A stretch of DNA of 43,263 bases, from NCBI RefSeq assembly GCF_028693135.1, contig NZ_JAQUVZ010000030.1, forward strand, positions 1-43,263, written 5' to 3'. Positions 24,469 to 32,156 of this stretch are shown here, one piece after another. The notes under the pieces are model-generated. The model searched no databases. It saw only the letters and a program-made list of their open reading frames with translations, and was not told where the DNA came from. This stretch comes from Methanosarcina sp. GTDB lineage: Archaea; Halobacteriota; Methanosarcinia; Methanosarcinales; Methanosarcinaceae. The translations under genes and the position numbers were made by a program. Every line of letters starts with the position of its first letter. Position 1 is the stretch's first letter.

Positions 24469-25710
24469 ATGTCAGAAGACAGTGCCATAAGATCTTCTCT
24501 GGAAGATATTAAGTCCAGGGTAGAGTTTCAGCTTGAGAGCGGGGAGATCATTCCTGAGGACGTGAAATCTCTCTTAACCGAAATAGAGATCCTTAAGGTC
24601 CAGACCGAAAATATGAAGGCACGGCTTCTTGAAGCCAGTGTAGCCACAGGCAGGCACCTTCAGGAGATCAATAAATTAAAAGCTCATCTGGAACAGCTTA
24701 CCGAACCTCCACTTTTCATTGCAACCATTCTTGAGGTAACCGGGGAAATTGCCCTTATCAGGCAGCATGGAAACAACCAGGAAGTCCTTACGCAGATACC
24801 TGAAGAATGCCTCGGAAAAATAGAGCCCGGAATGAGGGTTGCTGTAAACGGAGCTTACTCAATTATCTCCATAGTGAGCAGGGCTGCCGATGTGAGGGCT
24901 CAGGTTATGGAGCTTATCAATTCTCCTGGTGTGGACTACAGCATGATTGGCGGGCTGGAGGATGTACTTCAGGAAGTCCGTGAAAGTGTGGAACTCCCGC
25001 TTACCGAACCCGAGCTTTTTGAGAACCTGGGAATCGAACCTCCCTCCGGGGTTCTGCTCCACGGCGCCCCAGGCACGGGGAAGACCCTGATTGCAAAAGC
25101 TATAGCCTCTCAGGCAAAAGCCACCTTCATCCGGATGTCAGGTTCCGATCTCGTCCAGAAGTTCGTAGGGGAAGGCTCAAGGCTCGTCAAGGATATTTTC
25201 CAGCTTGCAAGGGACAAGTCCCCAAGCATCCTCTTTATAGACGAAATCGATGCTGTGGGCAGCATGAGGACCTATGATGGGACCAGCGGTTCGGCAGAGG
25301 TAAACAGGACAATGCTTCAGCTCCTTGCCGAGATGGATGGTTTTGATCCGAAAGGTAATGTAAAGGTGGTTGCAGCAACCAACCGTATTGACCTGCTTGA
25401 CCCTGCCCTCCTCAGACCTGGCAGGTTTGATAGGTCCATTGAAATTCCACTCCCCGATGACAGAGGCAGGATTGAGATCCTGAAGATCCACACCCGTAAG
25501 ATGAAACTTGCCGATGATGTGGACTTTGAGAAGCTTGCAAAGGTTATGTCAGGGAGAAGTGGGGCAGAGATTAGCGTAATTGTAAAAGAAGCCGGAATAT
25601 TTGTATTGCGCAGACGTGGTCAGCAGATCGCTATGGCAGACTTCATGAAAGCTTATGACAAGGTTGTAAACGTGAAGGCCCCAACAATCCCTCAGGCCAT
25701 GTTCGTGTAA
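24469..25710 (+). CDS. pan: Proteasome-activating nucleotidase PAN (AAA ATPase)
   Basis: The 413-residue protein has an N-terminal coiled coil (about 20-75), an OB domain (about 78-140), and one AAA module. Walker A is GAPGTGKT (about 199-206), Walker B LFIDEIDAVG (about 255-264), sensor and second-region motifs are VVAATNRIDLLDPALLRPGRFDR. PAN hexamers unfold proteins and feed them into the 20S proteasome. The C-terminus ends in AMFV, so the usual hydrophobic-Tyr-X gate-opening tail has Phe instead of Tyr. The gene is monocistronic, with a large upstream region. Confidence 0.93.
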   Translation: MSEDSAIRSSLEDIKSRVEFQLESGEIIPEDVKSLLTEIEILKVQTENMKARLLEASVATGRHLQEINKLKAHLEQLTEPPLFIATILEVTGEIALIRQHGNNQEVLTQIPEECLGKIEPGMRVAVNGAYSIISIVSRAADVRAQVMELINSPGVDYSMIGGLEDVLQEVRESVELPLTEPELFENLGIEPPSGVLLHGAPGTGKTLIAKAIASQAKATFIRMSGSDLVQKFVGEGSRLVKDIFQLARDKSPSILFIDEIDAVGSMRTYDGTSGSAEVNRTMLQLLAEMDGFDPKGNVKVVAATNRIDLLDPALLRPGRFDRSIEIPLPDDRGRIEILKIHTRKMKLADDVDFEKLAKVMSGRSGAEISVIVKEAGIFVLRRRGQQIAMADFMKAYDKVVNVKAPTIPQAMFV

Positions 25711-25937
25711 CCTGCTAGAAGAGCTTATTTAGAAAGTCCCTGCCTGGAGATGGCTGGATCAGAATATCTGAACCCGATTATTGGCCAGGTTGGGCTAAAC
25801 TTTCCTTTTTTCTTTGCCGGGCAGGGGTCCATTCTTTGCCGGCAGTTCTTATCTATTTTTAAAAATCAGACGAAAGATTTATATTATATAGATCACTTGA
25901 ATATGCTGCCTTAGAGGCGAAGCATAATTAACAGCAT

Positions 25938-26012
25938 GCTCCGATAGTGTAGCTCGGCCAATCATTCAGGACTCTCACTCCTGCGACTGGGGTTCAAATC
26001 CCCATCGGAGCA
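25938..26012 (+). tRNA. tRNA-Glu (anticodon CTC)
   Basis: GCTCCGA at 25938-25944 pairs with TCGGAGC at 26005-26011, followed by discriminator A. The anticodon stem is CAGGA/TCCTG with loop CTCTCAC, and the anticodon CTC is at 25974-25976. The T-arm is TGGGG-TTCAAAT-CCCCA. CCA is not encoded. A T-rich stretch follows (CTTTTCCTTTTTT) as a likely terminator. Confidence 0.95.
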
Positions 26013-26075
26013 CTTTTCCTTTTTTACACCTTTTTTTACACTAATTAATTCTGATATTCTTCCATTTAAAACATC

Positions 26076-26447
26076 TTACGCCTTTTTTCTCATGATATAA
26101 ATGCCTTCTATCCTGACATCCGGCTTTTTATTACTGTACCACTCTCTATGTTGCCTGTCCCAGAGCATCCCGGCTTTTTTAAGTAGCTCTTTTACAGGAT
26201 ATGTGTCCCCTTTAGCAATCCATTTATAATCCTCTTTTGCCGTTTCCTGTATTGTGGATTCTTCCTGTCTGTTTTTGTGAGTTTCCTGTTCACTTATTTT
26301 AACCACATCTTCTGATTTTGGAACCGATGGAAAACTGACATGCGGTTTAGTTATCGGGTCTCCAATTAATCCAAACAGATTTTCTTCAGGCCTTCTACTT
26401 CTTATATGAGCATCTACCTCAAAACCACTGTCTGACAATGAAATCAT
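26076..26447 (-). CDS. Hypothetical protein with a C-terminal Trp-rich motif
   Basis: The 123-residue protein is poorly conserved-looking and charged in its first 75 residues. The C-terminal 40 residues read WIAKGDTYPVKELLKKAGML, then WDRQHREWYSNKKPD. That pattern (leading to WD...K.WY) resembles small DUF5710-like domains which occur in DNA-processing proteins, but the match is from memory. No membrane segment. It is divergent from the ADP-ribosylglycohydrolase gene. Confidence 0.5.
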   Translation of the reverse strand: MISLSDSGFEVDAHIRSRRPEENLFGLIGDPITKPHVSFPSVPKSEDVVKISEQETHKNRQEESTIQETAKEDYKWIAKGDTYPVKELLKKAGMLWDRQHREWYSNKKPDVRIEGIYIMRKKA

Positions 26448-26588
26448 CCCCCTTTCACATCTTATATTTTTTTATCGATGTACCCATCTTATCTATTTTC
26501 ATTTTAATGTATATCCTGTTTATGTTTCCGGGGTGAAAGTATTAATCTAAAAGCAATTAATTGCAGAAAAACAAACTAACTGGTAAAT

Positions 26589-27536
26589 ATGGACCCAAAA
26601 ACTATCTACATCGAAAAAAAACTCCGGGGTTACCTCTTCGGTACAGCCTGTGCTGACGCTATCGGGCGCCCTATTGAACACCTTCCCCTTGAGAAGATCA
26701 AGGAGAAATACGGAGAAAATGGGATTCTTGAGTTGATCCCTGATGCTTTCTGGACCGATGATACCCAGTTGATGCTTGTACTTGCCAGAGGGCTCCTGCA
26801 CGGGGCAAAACTTGAACTTCCTGGCCTTATGGATAAGATTGCAGAGGAACTTGTCCTGTGGCTGGATGAACCCGACCTTGGAGCAGGAGCAACAACAAAG
26901 GGTGCAGCCCTTAATCTCAAGGACGGGATTCCCTGGACCAAATCAGGAATAAACTCAAAAACGTGCGGTAGCCTCATGCGGGTTGGAATCCTGGGCTTCA
27001 TTTTCCAAAATGATCCCGAAAAACTGATAAAAGCAGCCTCACTTTCCGGCAGAATTACCCACACCCATCCGGCGGCAGATGCCGCATCCGTTGCGGGTGC
27101 ATATGCTGTAAAACTGGCTCTTGATGGGGTAGACCCCGAAGAAATGTTTTTACCTCTTCTCCGGGTAACGGAAGGAATTTCTGATGAATTTACGGAAGCC
27201 CTTAAAGGCTCTTATGAGCTTGCTCATAGTAATCTGAGTGATGAAGATGCCCTCCTGAAAATCGGGCAGGGCTGGTATGCGGATGAGACTTTCTCCCTTG
27301 CTTATTTCTGCATTCTTCGATATCCTGATAACTACAAGAAAGCAGTTCAAACTGCGGTGAATATAACCGGAGACTCGGATTCGGTGGGAAGTGTTGCAGG
27401 CGGCATCCTCGGGGCAAGGCTTGGGATCGAAGCAGTACCTATTTCCTGGGTTGAAGCTCTGAAGGAAAAAGAGAAATTGGAAGAAATGGTTGCGCCTTTG
27501 CTTGAGAAGTATTTTCAGGTTTCAGGGATGAAGTGA
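26589..27536 (+). CDS. ADP-ribosylglycohydrolase family protein
   Basis: The 315-residue protein begins with KLRGYLFGTACADAIGRPIEH and carries the metal-binding motifs WTDDTQLMLV (about residues 54-63), GAGATTKGAALNL, TCGSLMRVG and GDSDSVGSVAGGILGARLG. This set defines the DraG/ARH fold, with two metal ions held by Thr/Asp residues. The family removes ADP-ribose from proteins or hydrolyses related bonds; in nitrogen-fixing bacteria DraG reactivates nitrogenase reductase. The substrate here is not shown. It is followed after 27 bases by the DUF123 gene, so the two may be co-transcribed. Confidence 0.88.
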   Translation: MDPKTIYIEKKLRGYLFGTACADAIGRPIEHLPLEKIKEKYGENGILELIPDAFWTDDTQLMLVLARGLLHGAKLELPGLMDKIAEELVLWLDEPDLGAGATTKGAALNLKDGIPWTKSGINSKTCGSLMRVGILGFIFQNDPEKLIKAASLSGRITHTHPAADAASVAGAYAVKLALDGVDPEEMFLPLLRVTEGISDEFTEALKGSYELAHSNLSDEDALLKIGQGWYADETFSLAYFCILRYPDNYKKAVQTAVNITGDSDSVGSVAGGILGARLGIEAVPISWVEALKEKEKLEEMVAPLLEKYFQVSGMK

Positions 27537-27563
27537 GATCTTAAGAAACAGAGGTCTTTGAAA

Positions 27564-28016
27564 ATGGATTTCTTGAAAATGGATTTTTCCGAAAAAGGAG
27601 TTTACTGCCTGGTATTCGAAAACCGGGATTGTGTAATTGAAGTCGGGAAAAAAGGCTCGTTTTCGTTTTCTGAAGGCTTTCATATCTACACAGGCTCGGC
27701 ACTCGGACCCGGGGGCATGAAGAGAGTAAAAAGGCATATCGACCTTTCTTCAAAGAGGGATAAAAATCCCAGATGGCATGTCGATTATCTCCACCTGAAC
27801 TCTTCGTTCAGATTGGCATGGGCAGTTTGTGCCGCCACTTCTGCCCGGCTTGAGTGTGAACTTGCCCGCAGGCTTGGGGGAGATTCAGCTCCGGGATTTG
27901 GGTGTACGGATTGCGCCTGCGGTTCCCATCTGTTTTATAGGAAAGAGAACCCTCTTTCGGAGATCATGGGAGTTTTTGAAGCTCTTGGACTCCGGGTTGT
28001 TGTGCTTGATTGCTGA
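27564..28016 (+). CDS. DUF123, GIY-YIG-like nuclease family protein
   Basis: The ATG at 27564 gives MDFLKMDFSEKG with AGAGG 8-12 bases upstream. Key family segments are KGVYCLVF (about 12-19), FHIYTGSALGPGGMKRVKRH, NPRWHVDYLHL and PGFGCTDCACGSHLFY with conserved Cys. The fold is related to GIY-YIG nucleases. The activity of DUF123 proteins is not established. It probably shares an operon with the ADP-ribosylglycohydrolase upstream. The stop lies inside a short tandem repeat. Confidence 0.8.
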   Translation: MDFLKMDFSEKGVYCLVFENRDCVIEVGKKGSFSFSEGFHIYTGSALGPGGMKRVKRHIDLSSKRDKNPRWHVDYLHLNSSFRLAWAVCAATSARLECELARRLGGDSAPGFGCTDCACGSHLFYRKENPLSEIMGVFEALGLRVVVLDC

Positions 28017-28061
28017 ATTATTATTGAGTGCTGAATTATTATTGAGTGCTGAATTATTATT
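28012..28061. repeat. 18-bp tandem repeat at the end of the DUF123 gene
   Basis: GCTGAATTATTATTGAGT is repeated at 28012-28029 and 28030-28047 with a third partial copy to 28061. The DUF123 stop codon (TGA) lies in the first unit, so expansion would only affect the 3' untranslated part. Confidence 0.8.
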
Positions 28062-28167
28062 TTCTTTTAATCCTTCCCTTTCACATAAACAGGAAAACGT
28101 TTAAAGTAAGGCAGGATTTTATCTAAGTTACTAGAAAAACGGTTTTTATCTGATCAAGGGAGATTTC

Positions 28168-29697
28168 ATGGAACCGTTCTCTTTTATCGCCTGCATGCCT
28201 GATAAGCCCGGAACACTGCACAGGGCAGCCGAGATTATCACGCGGTATGAAGGAAACATCAACCGGATCCAGTATGACCGGAGGATCGACAGGAACACCG
28301 TTTTTTTCGAGGTAACGGCTGCTTCACAGGCTTACCAAAAAATCCTTGAGGAGCTGGAAAGAATAGGTTACCTCCAGAACTCCCTGCAGCCTGTAGCTTT
28401 TCTTAAATTCAATGTCTATCTCCCTAACTGCCCCGGAGCTTTATTCGATATCCTTGACCACACCACTTCTTCGGGGGCAAATATTACTTTCCTTGATTTT
28501 GATGATAGGGGGCAGCACCCTGAAAGGCTAGTTGTGAGCCTGAACATTGAAAATGCTGACCTTATAGATGCTCTCCTGAACCAGCTCAAATCAAAGTACA
28601 GGCTTGAGATTGTTGAATATGACACAACAGGAGAAAAGCTCGATGATACGGTTTTTTACCTGAGGCTTGCCCAGAAACTGAGGAACTATCTCGGAAACGC
28701 AGAAGATGCCTTTTTAATGAAATTTTTGCACGACATCAACCATATCGCCCAGGAACTCTCAAACCTGCGGAAAGACCCTGTTGAGGTCTTTGAGAACATC
28801 CTCAAAGTCGGGGAAACCCTTAGCCGGACTTCAGGAGAAGGCTTTTATGCCGACGTGCAGAGGGTCAGTGTAAAGGCTGGCATTGAACTTTTCTGCTTCC
28901 AGCTTCCCTGTGGAGGAAATATCTATCTTTTCGATACTCCTGACGAAAGGGTCATGATTGATACGGGCTACGGGATATACCAGCCGGATGTCGTGAATAT
29001 GCTCCAGCACTACGGGCTTGGAGACCTGAGCCTGCTTAAAAGAATCTATATTACTCATGCAGATGCTGACCACTGCGGGGCTGCAGGCTATTTTTCCGCT
29101 CCCTCTTACCTCAATCACGAAACCCTGAAAATTACGCGGGAAACCAGCAGGGCTTATGGGTCCAGTAATCAGGGTTGTATTCTGGAAGAGGTTTATACAA
29201 AAATGATTAACCTCTTTTCAAGGTTCACCCCTCCTTCAAATGTGATCCTTTTCCCTGAGATCCCGGTTCAGGCTGAAGAAGTCGAGAAAAGGGGAGCTTT
29301 TCCGCTTATTGCTCGCTTCAGGATAGGAGGCCTAGAGTTTGAAGCCCTTCAGGGCCTTGGAGGGCACATGCATGGGGAAATCTTCTACCTGTGCCCTGAA
29401 GAAGGGCTCGTCTTCCCTCAGGATTCAGTAATCAATTTCAGGAGCTTGAGCCCGGAGAGGGCTGAATACAATTTCCTGGCTGATTATCTCATGACATCGG
29501 TAAATGTAGACAGCAACCTTGCAAGAGAGGAACGAAATGCCCTCATGTCCCTGATACTGGAACTTGATAACAAACTCTCAAAGAAAGGCAAGAAATGCTT
29601 AATCTGTTGCGGGCACGGTTCGGTATCTGTACTCGAAGGCGGAAAGCTTGTCAAACATTCCATTTCTGAGAGATTCCTTGCAAGAAAAAACTTGTAA
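28168..29697 (+). CDS. ACT-ACT-metallo-beta-lactamase fusion protein
   Basis: Residues 1-75 (CMPDKPGTLHRAAEIITRYE, GNINRIQYDRRID) and 78-150 (VYLPNCPGALFDILDHTTSS) are two ACT domains, a fold that senses amino acids or other small ligands. After a helical linker (about 155-225) a metallo-beta-lactamase domain begins (NIYLFDTPDERVMIDTGYG). Its first metal motif is THADADHCGAA, so the usual HxHxDH has Asp instead of the second His. GGHMHGEIFYLC and a late CCGHGSVSV supply further His. The 509-residue protein is probably a ligand-regulated hydrolase or switch with unknown substrate. The arrangement seems to be mainly archaeal. Confidence 0.82.
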   Translation: MEPFSFIACMPDKPGTLHRAAEIITRYEGNINRIQYDRRIDRNTVFFEVTAASQAYQKILEELERIGYLQNSLQPVAFLKFNVYLPNCPGALFDILDHTTSSGANITFLDFDDRGQHPERLVVSLNIENADLIDALLNQLKSKYRLEIVEYDTTGEKLDDTVFYLRLAQKLRNYLGNAEDAFLMKFLHDINHIAQELSNLRKDPVEVFENILKVGETLSRTSGEGFYADVQRVSVKAGIELFCFQLPCGGNIYLFDTPDERVMIDTGYGIYQPDVVNMLQHYGLGDLSLLKRIYITHADADHCGAAGYFSAPSYLNHETLKITRETSRAYGSSNQGCILEEVYTKMINLFSRFTPPSNVILFPEIPVQAEEVEKRGAFPLIARFRIGGLEFEALQGLGGHMHGEIFYLCPEEGLVFPQDSVINFRSLSPERAEYNFLADYLMTSVNVDSNLAREERNALMSLILELDNKLSKKGKKCLICCGHGSVSVLEGGKLVKHSISERFLARKNL

Positions 29698-29751
29698 GAT
29701 AAAATCGGAATATGTAAAATACAGGTTCTATAAAATTAATAAATAGTTTGA

Positions 29752-29937
29752 AATCCGAAAATAAACTAATTGATTAAAGATAATCCGAAAATAATCTAAT
29801 TGATTAAAGATAATCCGAAAATAAACTAATTGATTAAAGATAATCTGAAAATAAACTAATTGATTAAAGATAATCTGAAAATAAACTAATTGATTAAAGA
29901 TAATCCGAAAATAAACTAATTGATTAAAGATAATCGG
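29752..29937. repeat. Six 30-bp direct repeats without spacers
   Basis: The unit AATCCGAAAATAAACTAATT plus GATTAAAGAT is repeated head to tail six times (29752-29931) and then breaks at AATCGG. Copies differ at two positions: C/T in AATC(C/T)GAAA, and one AATCTAAT. Each contains CTAATTGATTAA. No spacers occur, so it is not a CRISPR array. The repeats end about 45 bases before the PAP2 gene. Confidence 0.95.
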
Positions 29938-29984
29938 TTTTAGCCCTGGTATTCGGCAACGCTAAGAAGTGATCCTGCTTGTCA

Positions 29985-30545
29985 ATGTTTTCTCAATTTG
30001 ACTATTATGTTCTGATGCTTCTGAATTCTTTTTCCTTTCTAGACTCCTTTATGCTATTTGTAAGCCTTCAATTCGATTATTTTCTTTTTCTGATTCTTGC
30101 TGCTCTCTATTATTACAGGGGCAGGCAGGAAACAATACTTTTCCTTGCCTTACTCGTCTCATCCTGGGCTTTAGCCCTGGCGTTAAAGCCTGTTTTTGAA
30201 GTCCCAAGGCCTGACACCGTCCGCTTTGTGACCTGCACCACAGGATACTCGATGCCGAGCGGGCATTCTCTTATGTCCTTTGCTCTGGCTACTTTTTTGC
30301 ATCCGAGAGCAGGGAAGTACAAACTTTTAGTCTGGGCTTTTGCTATTACCGTGAGTTTGAGCCGGATATTTATAGGAGTCCACTACCCTTCGGATGTGAT
30401 CGTAGGCGCACTTATAGGTTGCATAGTCGGATTTTTCTGGCTTTATATTGAAAAGATGCTGATAAAGTCCGGACTTTTCGGAGGCGCTTTAGAATCCATG
30501 AGGGATAGGGAAGAAGAGGTTTTTGATCCTCCTCAGCAGCCTTGA
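29985..30545 (+). CDS. PAP2 family membrane phosphatase
   Basis: The 186-residue protein has about five membrane segments and the three phosphatase motifs of the PAP2 superfamily: KPVFEVPRPD, then YSMPSGHSLM, then SLSRIFIGVHYPSDV with the catalytic His. The family removes phosphate from lipid phosphates or isoprenyl pyrophosphates outside the membrane. The ATG at 29985 is used; a TTG two codons upstream is nearer to a GTGATC ribosome binding motif and may be the true start. In methanogens such proteins may recycle polyprenyl carriers. A 30-bp repeat array lies directly upstream. Confidence 0.88.
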   Translation: MFSQFDYYVLMLLNSFSFLDSFMLFVSLQFDYFLFLILAALYYYRGRQETILFLALLVSSWALALALKPVFEVPRPDTVRFVTCTTGYSMPSGHSLMSFALATFLHPRAGKYKLLVWAFAITVSLSRIFIGVHYPSDVIVGALIGCIVGFFWLYIEKMLIKSGLFGGALESMRDREEEVFDPPQQP

Positions 30546-30626
30546 TATTTTTGGAGGGCCCTACAAATGTTCCGCCAGGGTCTAGTAACTTGAAATCAGG
30601 CTCATAAAAGGATTAAAACGAAAATA

Positions 30627-30680
30627 ACAGAATTAAATCGGAAAAACAGAATTAAATCGGAAAAACAGAATTAAATCTGA
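30627..30680. repeat. 19-bp tandem repeat between PAP2 and tRNA-Leu
   Basis: ACAGAATTAAATCGGAAAA is repeated at 30627-30645 and 30646-30664 with a diverged third copy to 30680. It is non-coding and AT-rich. Confidence 0.8.
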
Positions 30681-30791
30681 ATTAACCAGATTATATAAAA
30701 ATTAAAGGCCTTACATGTCACCAGAAATATTTTGTCTTCTACATAAAAGGTAGGTAAGAAAAGTTTGAGCTCAACATTCTGTAAAATTAAA

Positions 30792-30876
30792 TGCGAGGGG
30801 TGCGATTCGAACGCACGAATTCCTACGAAAATGGGTCCTAAGCCCATCGCCTTTGACCTGGCTGGGCAACCCTCGC
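30792..30876 (-). tRNA. tRNA-Leu (anticodon TAG)
   Basis: On the minus strand GCGAGGG pairs with CCCTCGC, followed by discriminator A. The anticodon stem is ATGGG/CCCAT with loop CTTAGGA; the anticodon TAG reads from 30840 to 30838. A long variable arm (TTTTCGTAGGAATTCG region) is present, as expected for Leu. The T-arm has TTCGAAT. CCA is not encoded. Confidence 0.95.
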
Positions 30877-30946
30877 ACTGATGTTGTCTTTGCTTAGTGG
30901 CAAAATAAGATAAGAGATAATTTAAAACTATTCAAAAAGGATTAAA

Positions 30947-31018
30947 TGCGCCGACCGGGATTCGAACCCGGGTTTTGGGCTTGGAAGGCCCAAGTCATAG
31001 CCACTAGACCATCAACGC
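30947..31018 (-). tRNA. tRNA-Gly (anticodon TCC)
   Basis: On the minus strand GCGTTGA pairs with TCGGCGC, with two T-G wobbles, and discriminator A follows. The anticodon arm TTGGG-CCTTCCAAG-CCCAA gives the anticodon TCC (30985 to 30983). The T-arm is CCGGG-TTCGAAT-CCCGG. It lies 70 bases upstream of tRNA-Leu on the same strand, probably in one transcript. Confidence 0.95.
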
Positions 31019-31045
31019 AAACTGCAACACATCTAGAGGTATTTG

Positions 31046-31062
31046 TTAAATATAACGTTTTC
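31046..31062 (-). promoter_or_regulatory. Promoter of the tRNA-Gly/tRNA-Leu unit
   Basis: On the minus strand GCGAAAACG, a BRE-like purine stretch, precedes TTATATTTAA. It is centred about 30-40 bases ahead of the tRNA-Gly 5' end, the right distance for an archaeal TATA box to start transcription close to the tRNA. Confidence 0.55.
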
Positions 31063-31356
31063 GCTTGACATTCCATCTTTTTTCATACATTCCTGCTTTA
31101 TTGTGGCATATCTCCCCTTTCCTTTCCCATAATTTCTCTTATTTTTATGAAATCTTCAACCTCCTCCCGGTAGGTGGACATTAGGGGGTAGAATATATTT
31201 TATGATGCCGTTTTTGAATATTTAATAAATATGTCTTAGATCTAAAGCTGGTTAACATGTGGTTCAATTCCCATTTAATCTAAAACAACTACACATTTTT
31301 GCAATAATGTTTAGTATGGAAAGATAAGTTTCTACTATTGTATACCATACAAACAA

Positions 31357-31692
31357 GTCAACTACCCCACGCTCAAGCAGTGGGGCTTGCAAAAGCCCTG
31401 GTTGACCAGCCTAAGTCTTAATTGACTACGTTGGAAATGTCATGATACCTGCGAATGCTTCCTAAGTTTGTAGCTCTATCGTGTAGCATTAAAAGTCCTG
31501 AGAGGTAGGGGCGGTGTGCTACACCTGACAAGCATATCCAACATTGGCGAGGGGAGACGGTTTTCCAAAACCGTGTTACCTGCTACGGAAATTCGTTTCC
31601 AAAGCAGAGTGGAAAAATCCAAACGTGGAACGGAATGCCGGAAAGTTGACGGCATTCCTCCCTGCGCTAAATCAACAGGGCTTCCCGCCTGT
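31357..31692 (+). mobile_element. Non-coding IS200/IS605-like element A with structured RNA core
   Basis: The left end begins GTCAACTACCCC and forms a hairpin, CCCCAC-GCTCAAGCA-GTGGGG. The right end GTTGACGGCATTCCTCCCTG, then GCTAAATCAACAGGG and CTTCCCGCC, resembles IS200/IS605-type terminal hairpins. Between them there is no protein frame, but a structured core is shared with element B 2640 bases downstream. GGAATGCC and GGCATTCC near the right end also form an 8-bp stem. It looks like a palindrome-associated non-autonomous element that a TnpA could mobilise in trans. The 31063-31356 stretch upstream holds no gene beyond a doubtful 27-codon frame. Confidence 0.6.
31430..31607 (+). ncRNA. Structured RNA core of element A (family not recognised)
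   Basis: Stems visible by eye are GTTGGA/TCCAAC (31430-31435 with 31537-31542), ATGCTT/AAGCAT (31455-31460 with 31530-31535), GTGTAGCA/TGCTACAC (31481-31488 with 31517-31524), and ACGGTTT/AAACCGT (31557-31563 with 31568-31574). The last hairpin is CTGCT..AGCAG enclosing GGAAA-TTCG-TTTCC, whose UUCG tetraloop favours an RNA role. Compared with element B, several stems keep pairing through G-U changes (GTGTAGCA with TGTTACAC, ATGCTT with AGGCAT). I do not recognise an Rfam family. The strand is inferred from the tetraloop and from the element orientation. Confidence 0.5.
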
Positions 31693-32040
31693 TACATGTG
31701 AACTTATAAGGGCATATTTTCTCCAAAATGCCGTCAGTAAAAATTCTCCCTCTTTAATATCGATCTGCCGAATCCAGGTTCAGGATTAACTCTTAATATT
31801 TTCTTTTTTAATAATCGGGTGGTCCTTGAGTGCTTGGTTGAGATGGTTAATATTATTCAGAATATCTGAACATTGTCTTCTGGATTTCTCCCCTGCGCCA
31901 TGCAGGGTTGTGACTGTCCGCTTGCCCCCTGCAAGAAAAAACTCCTGATTATGTTTGACCCAGGAACTGTCTTTTAAATTTAAATGTTATAATGTGTTCT
32001 CGTTATCCCGTCTGGGAACCTCTCCCTACGAAAAACGAAG

Positions 32041-32082
32041 GCCGAATGCCCGTTACTTTAGTGGCGGGGTGAATGTCGTCAA
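32041..32082. mobile_element. Isolated IS200/IS605-type end hairpin
   Basis: CCCGTTAC (32049-32056) and GTGGCGGG (32061-32068) pair around TTTA, with two T-G wobbles, in the setting GAATGCC...GGGGTGAATGTCGTCAAC. This is the style of right-end hairpin found after tnpB genes, but no tnpB precedes it. It is likely a leftover of another insertion, 73 bases ahead of the intact tnpB. Confidence 0.45.
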
Positions 32083-32156
32083 CTTCCGGTACATTTACCA
32101 TTTTTCGATAACTGTTGGCTTAATATAAGTTCAAAACCTATATATACTTGATAAAT

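Noticed and set aside
29752-29937. Possible CRISPR array
   Set aside because: Units are adjacent without spacers, AT-rich, and no cas gene is present.
31098-31181. 27-codon minus-strand frame reading MSTYREEVEDFIKIREIMG and on
   Set aside because: The composition looks coding, but it is very short and isolated upstream of the tRNA-Gly promoter; at best a remnant.
31357-31692. Element A as a group II intron or RNase P RNA
   Set aside because: No domain V, no reverse transcriptase, and none of the conserved RNase P blocks; the ends are of IS200/IS605 type.
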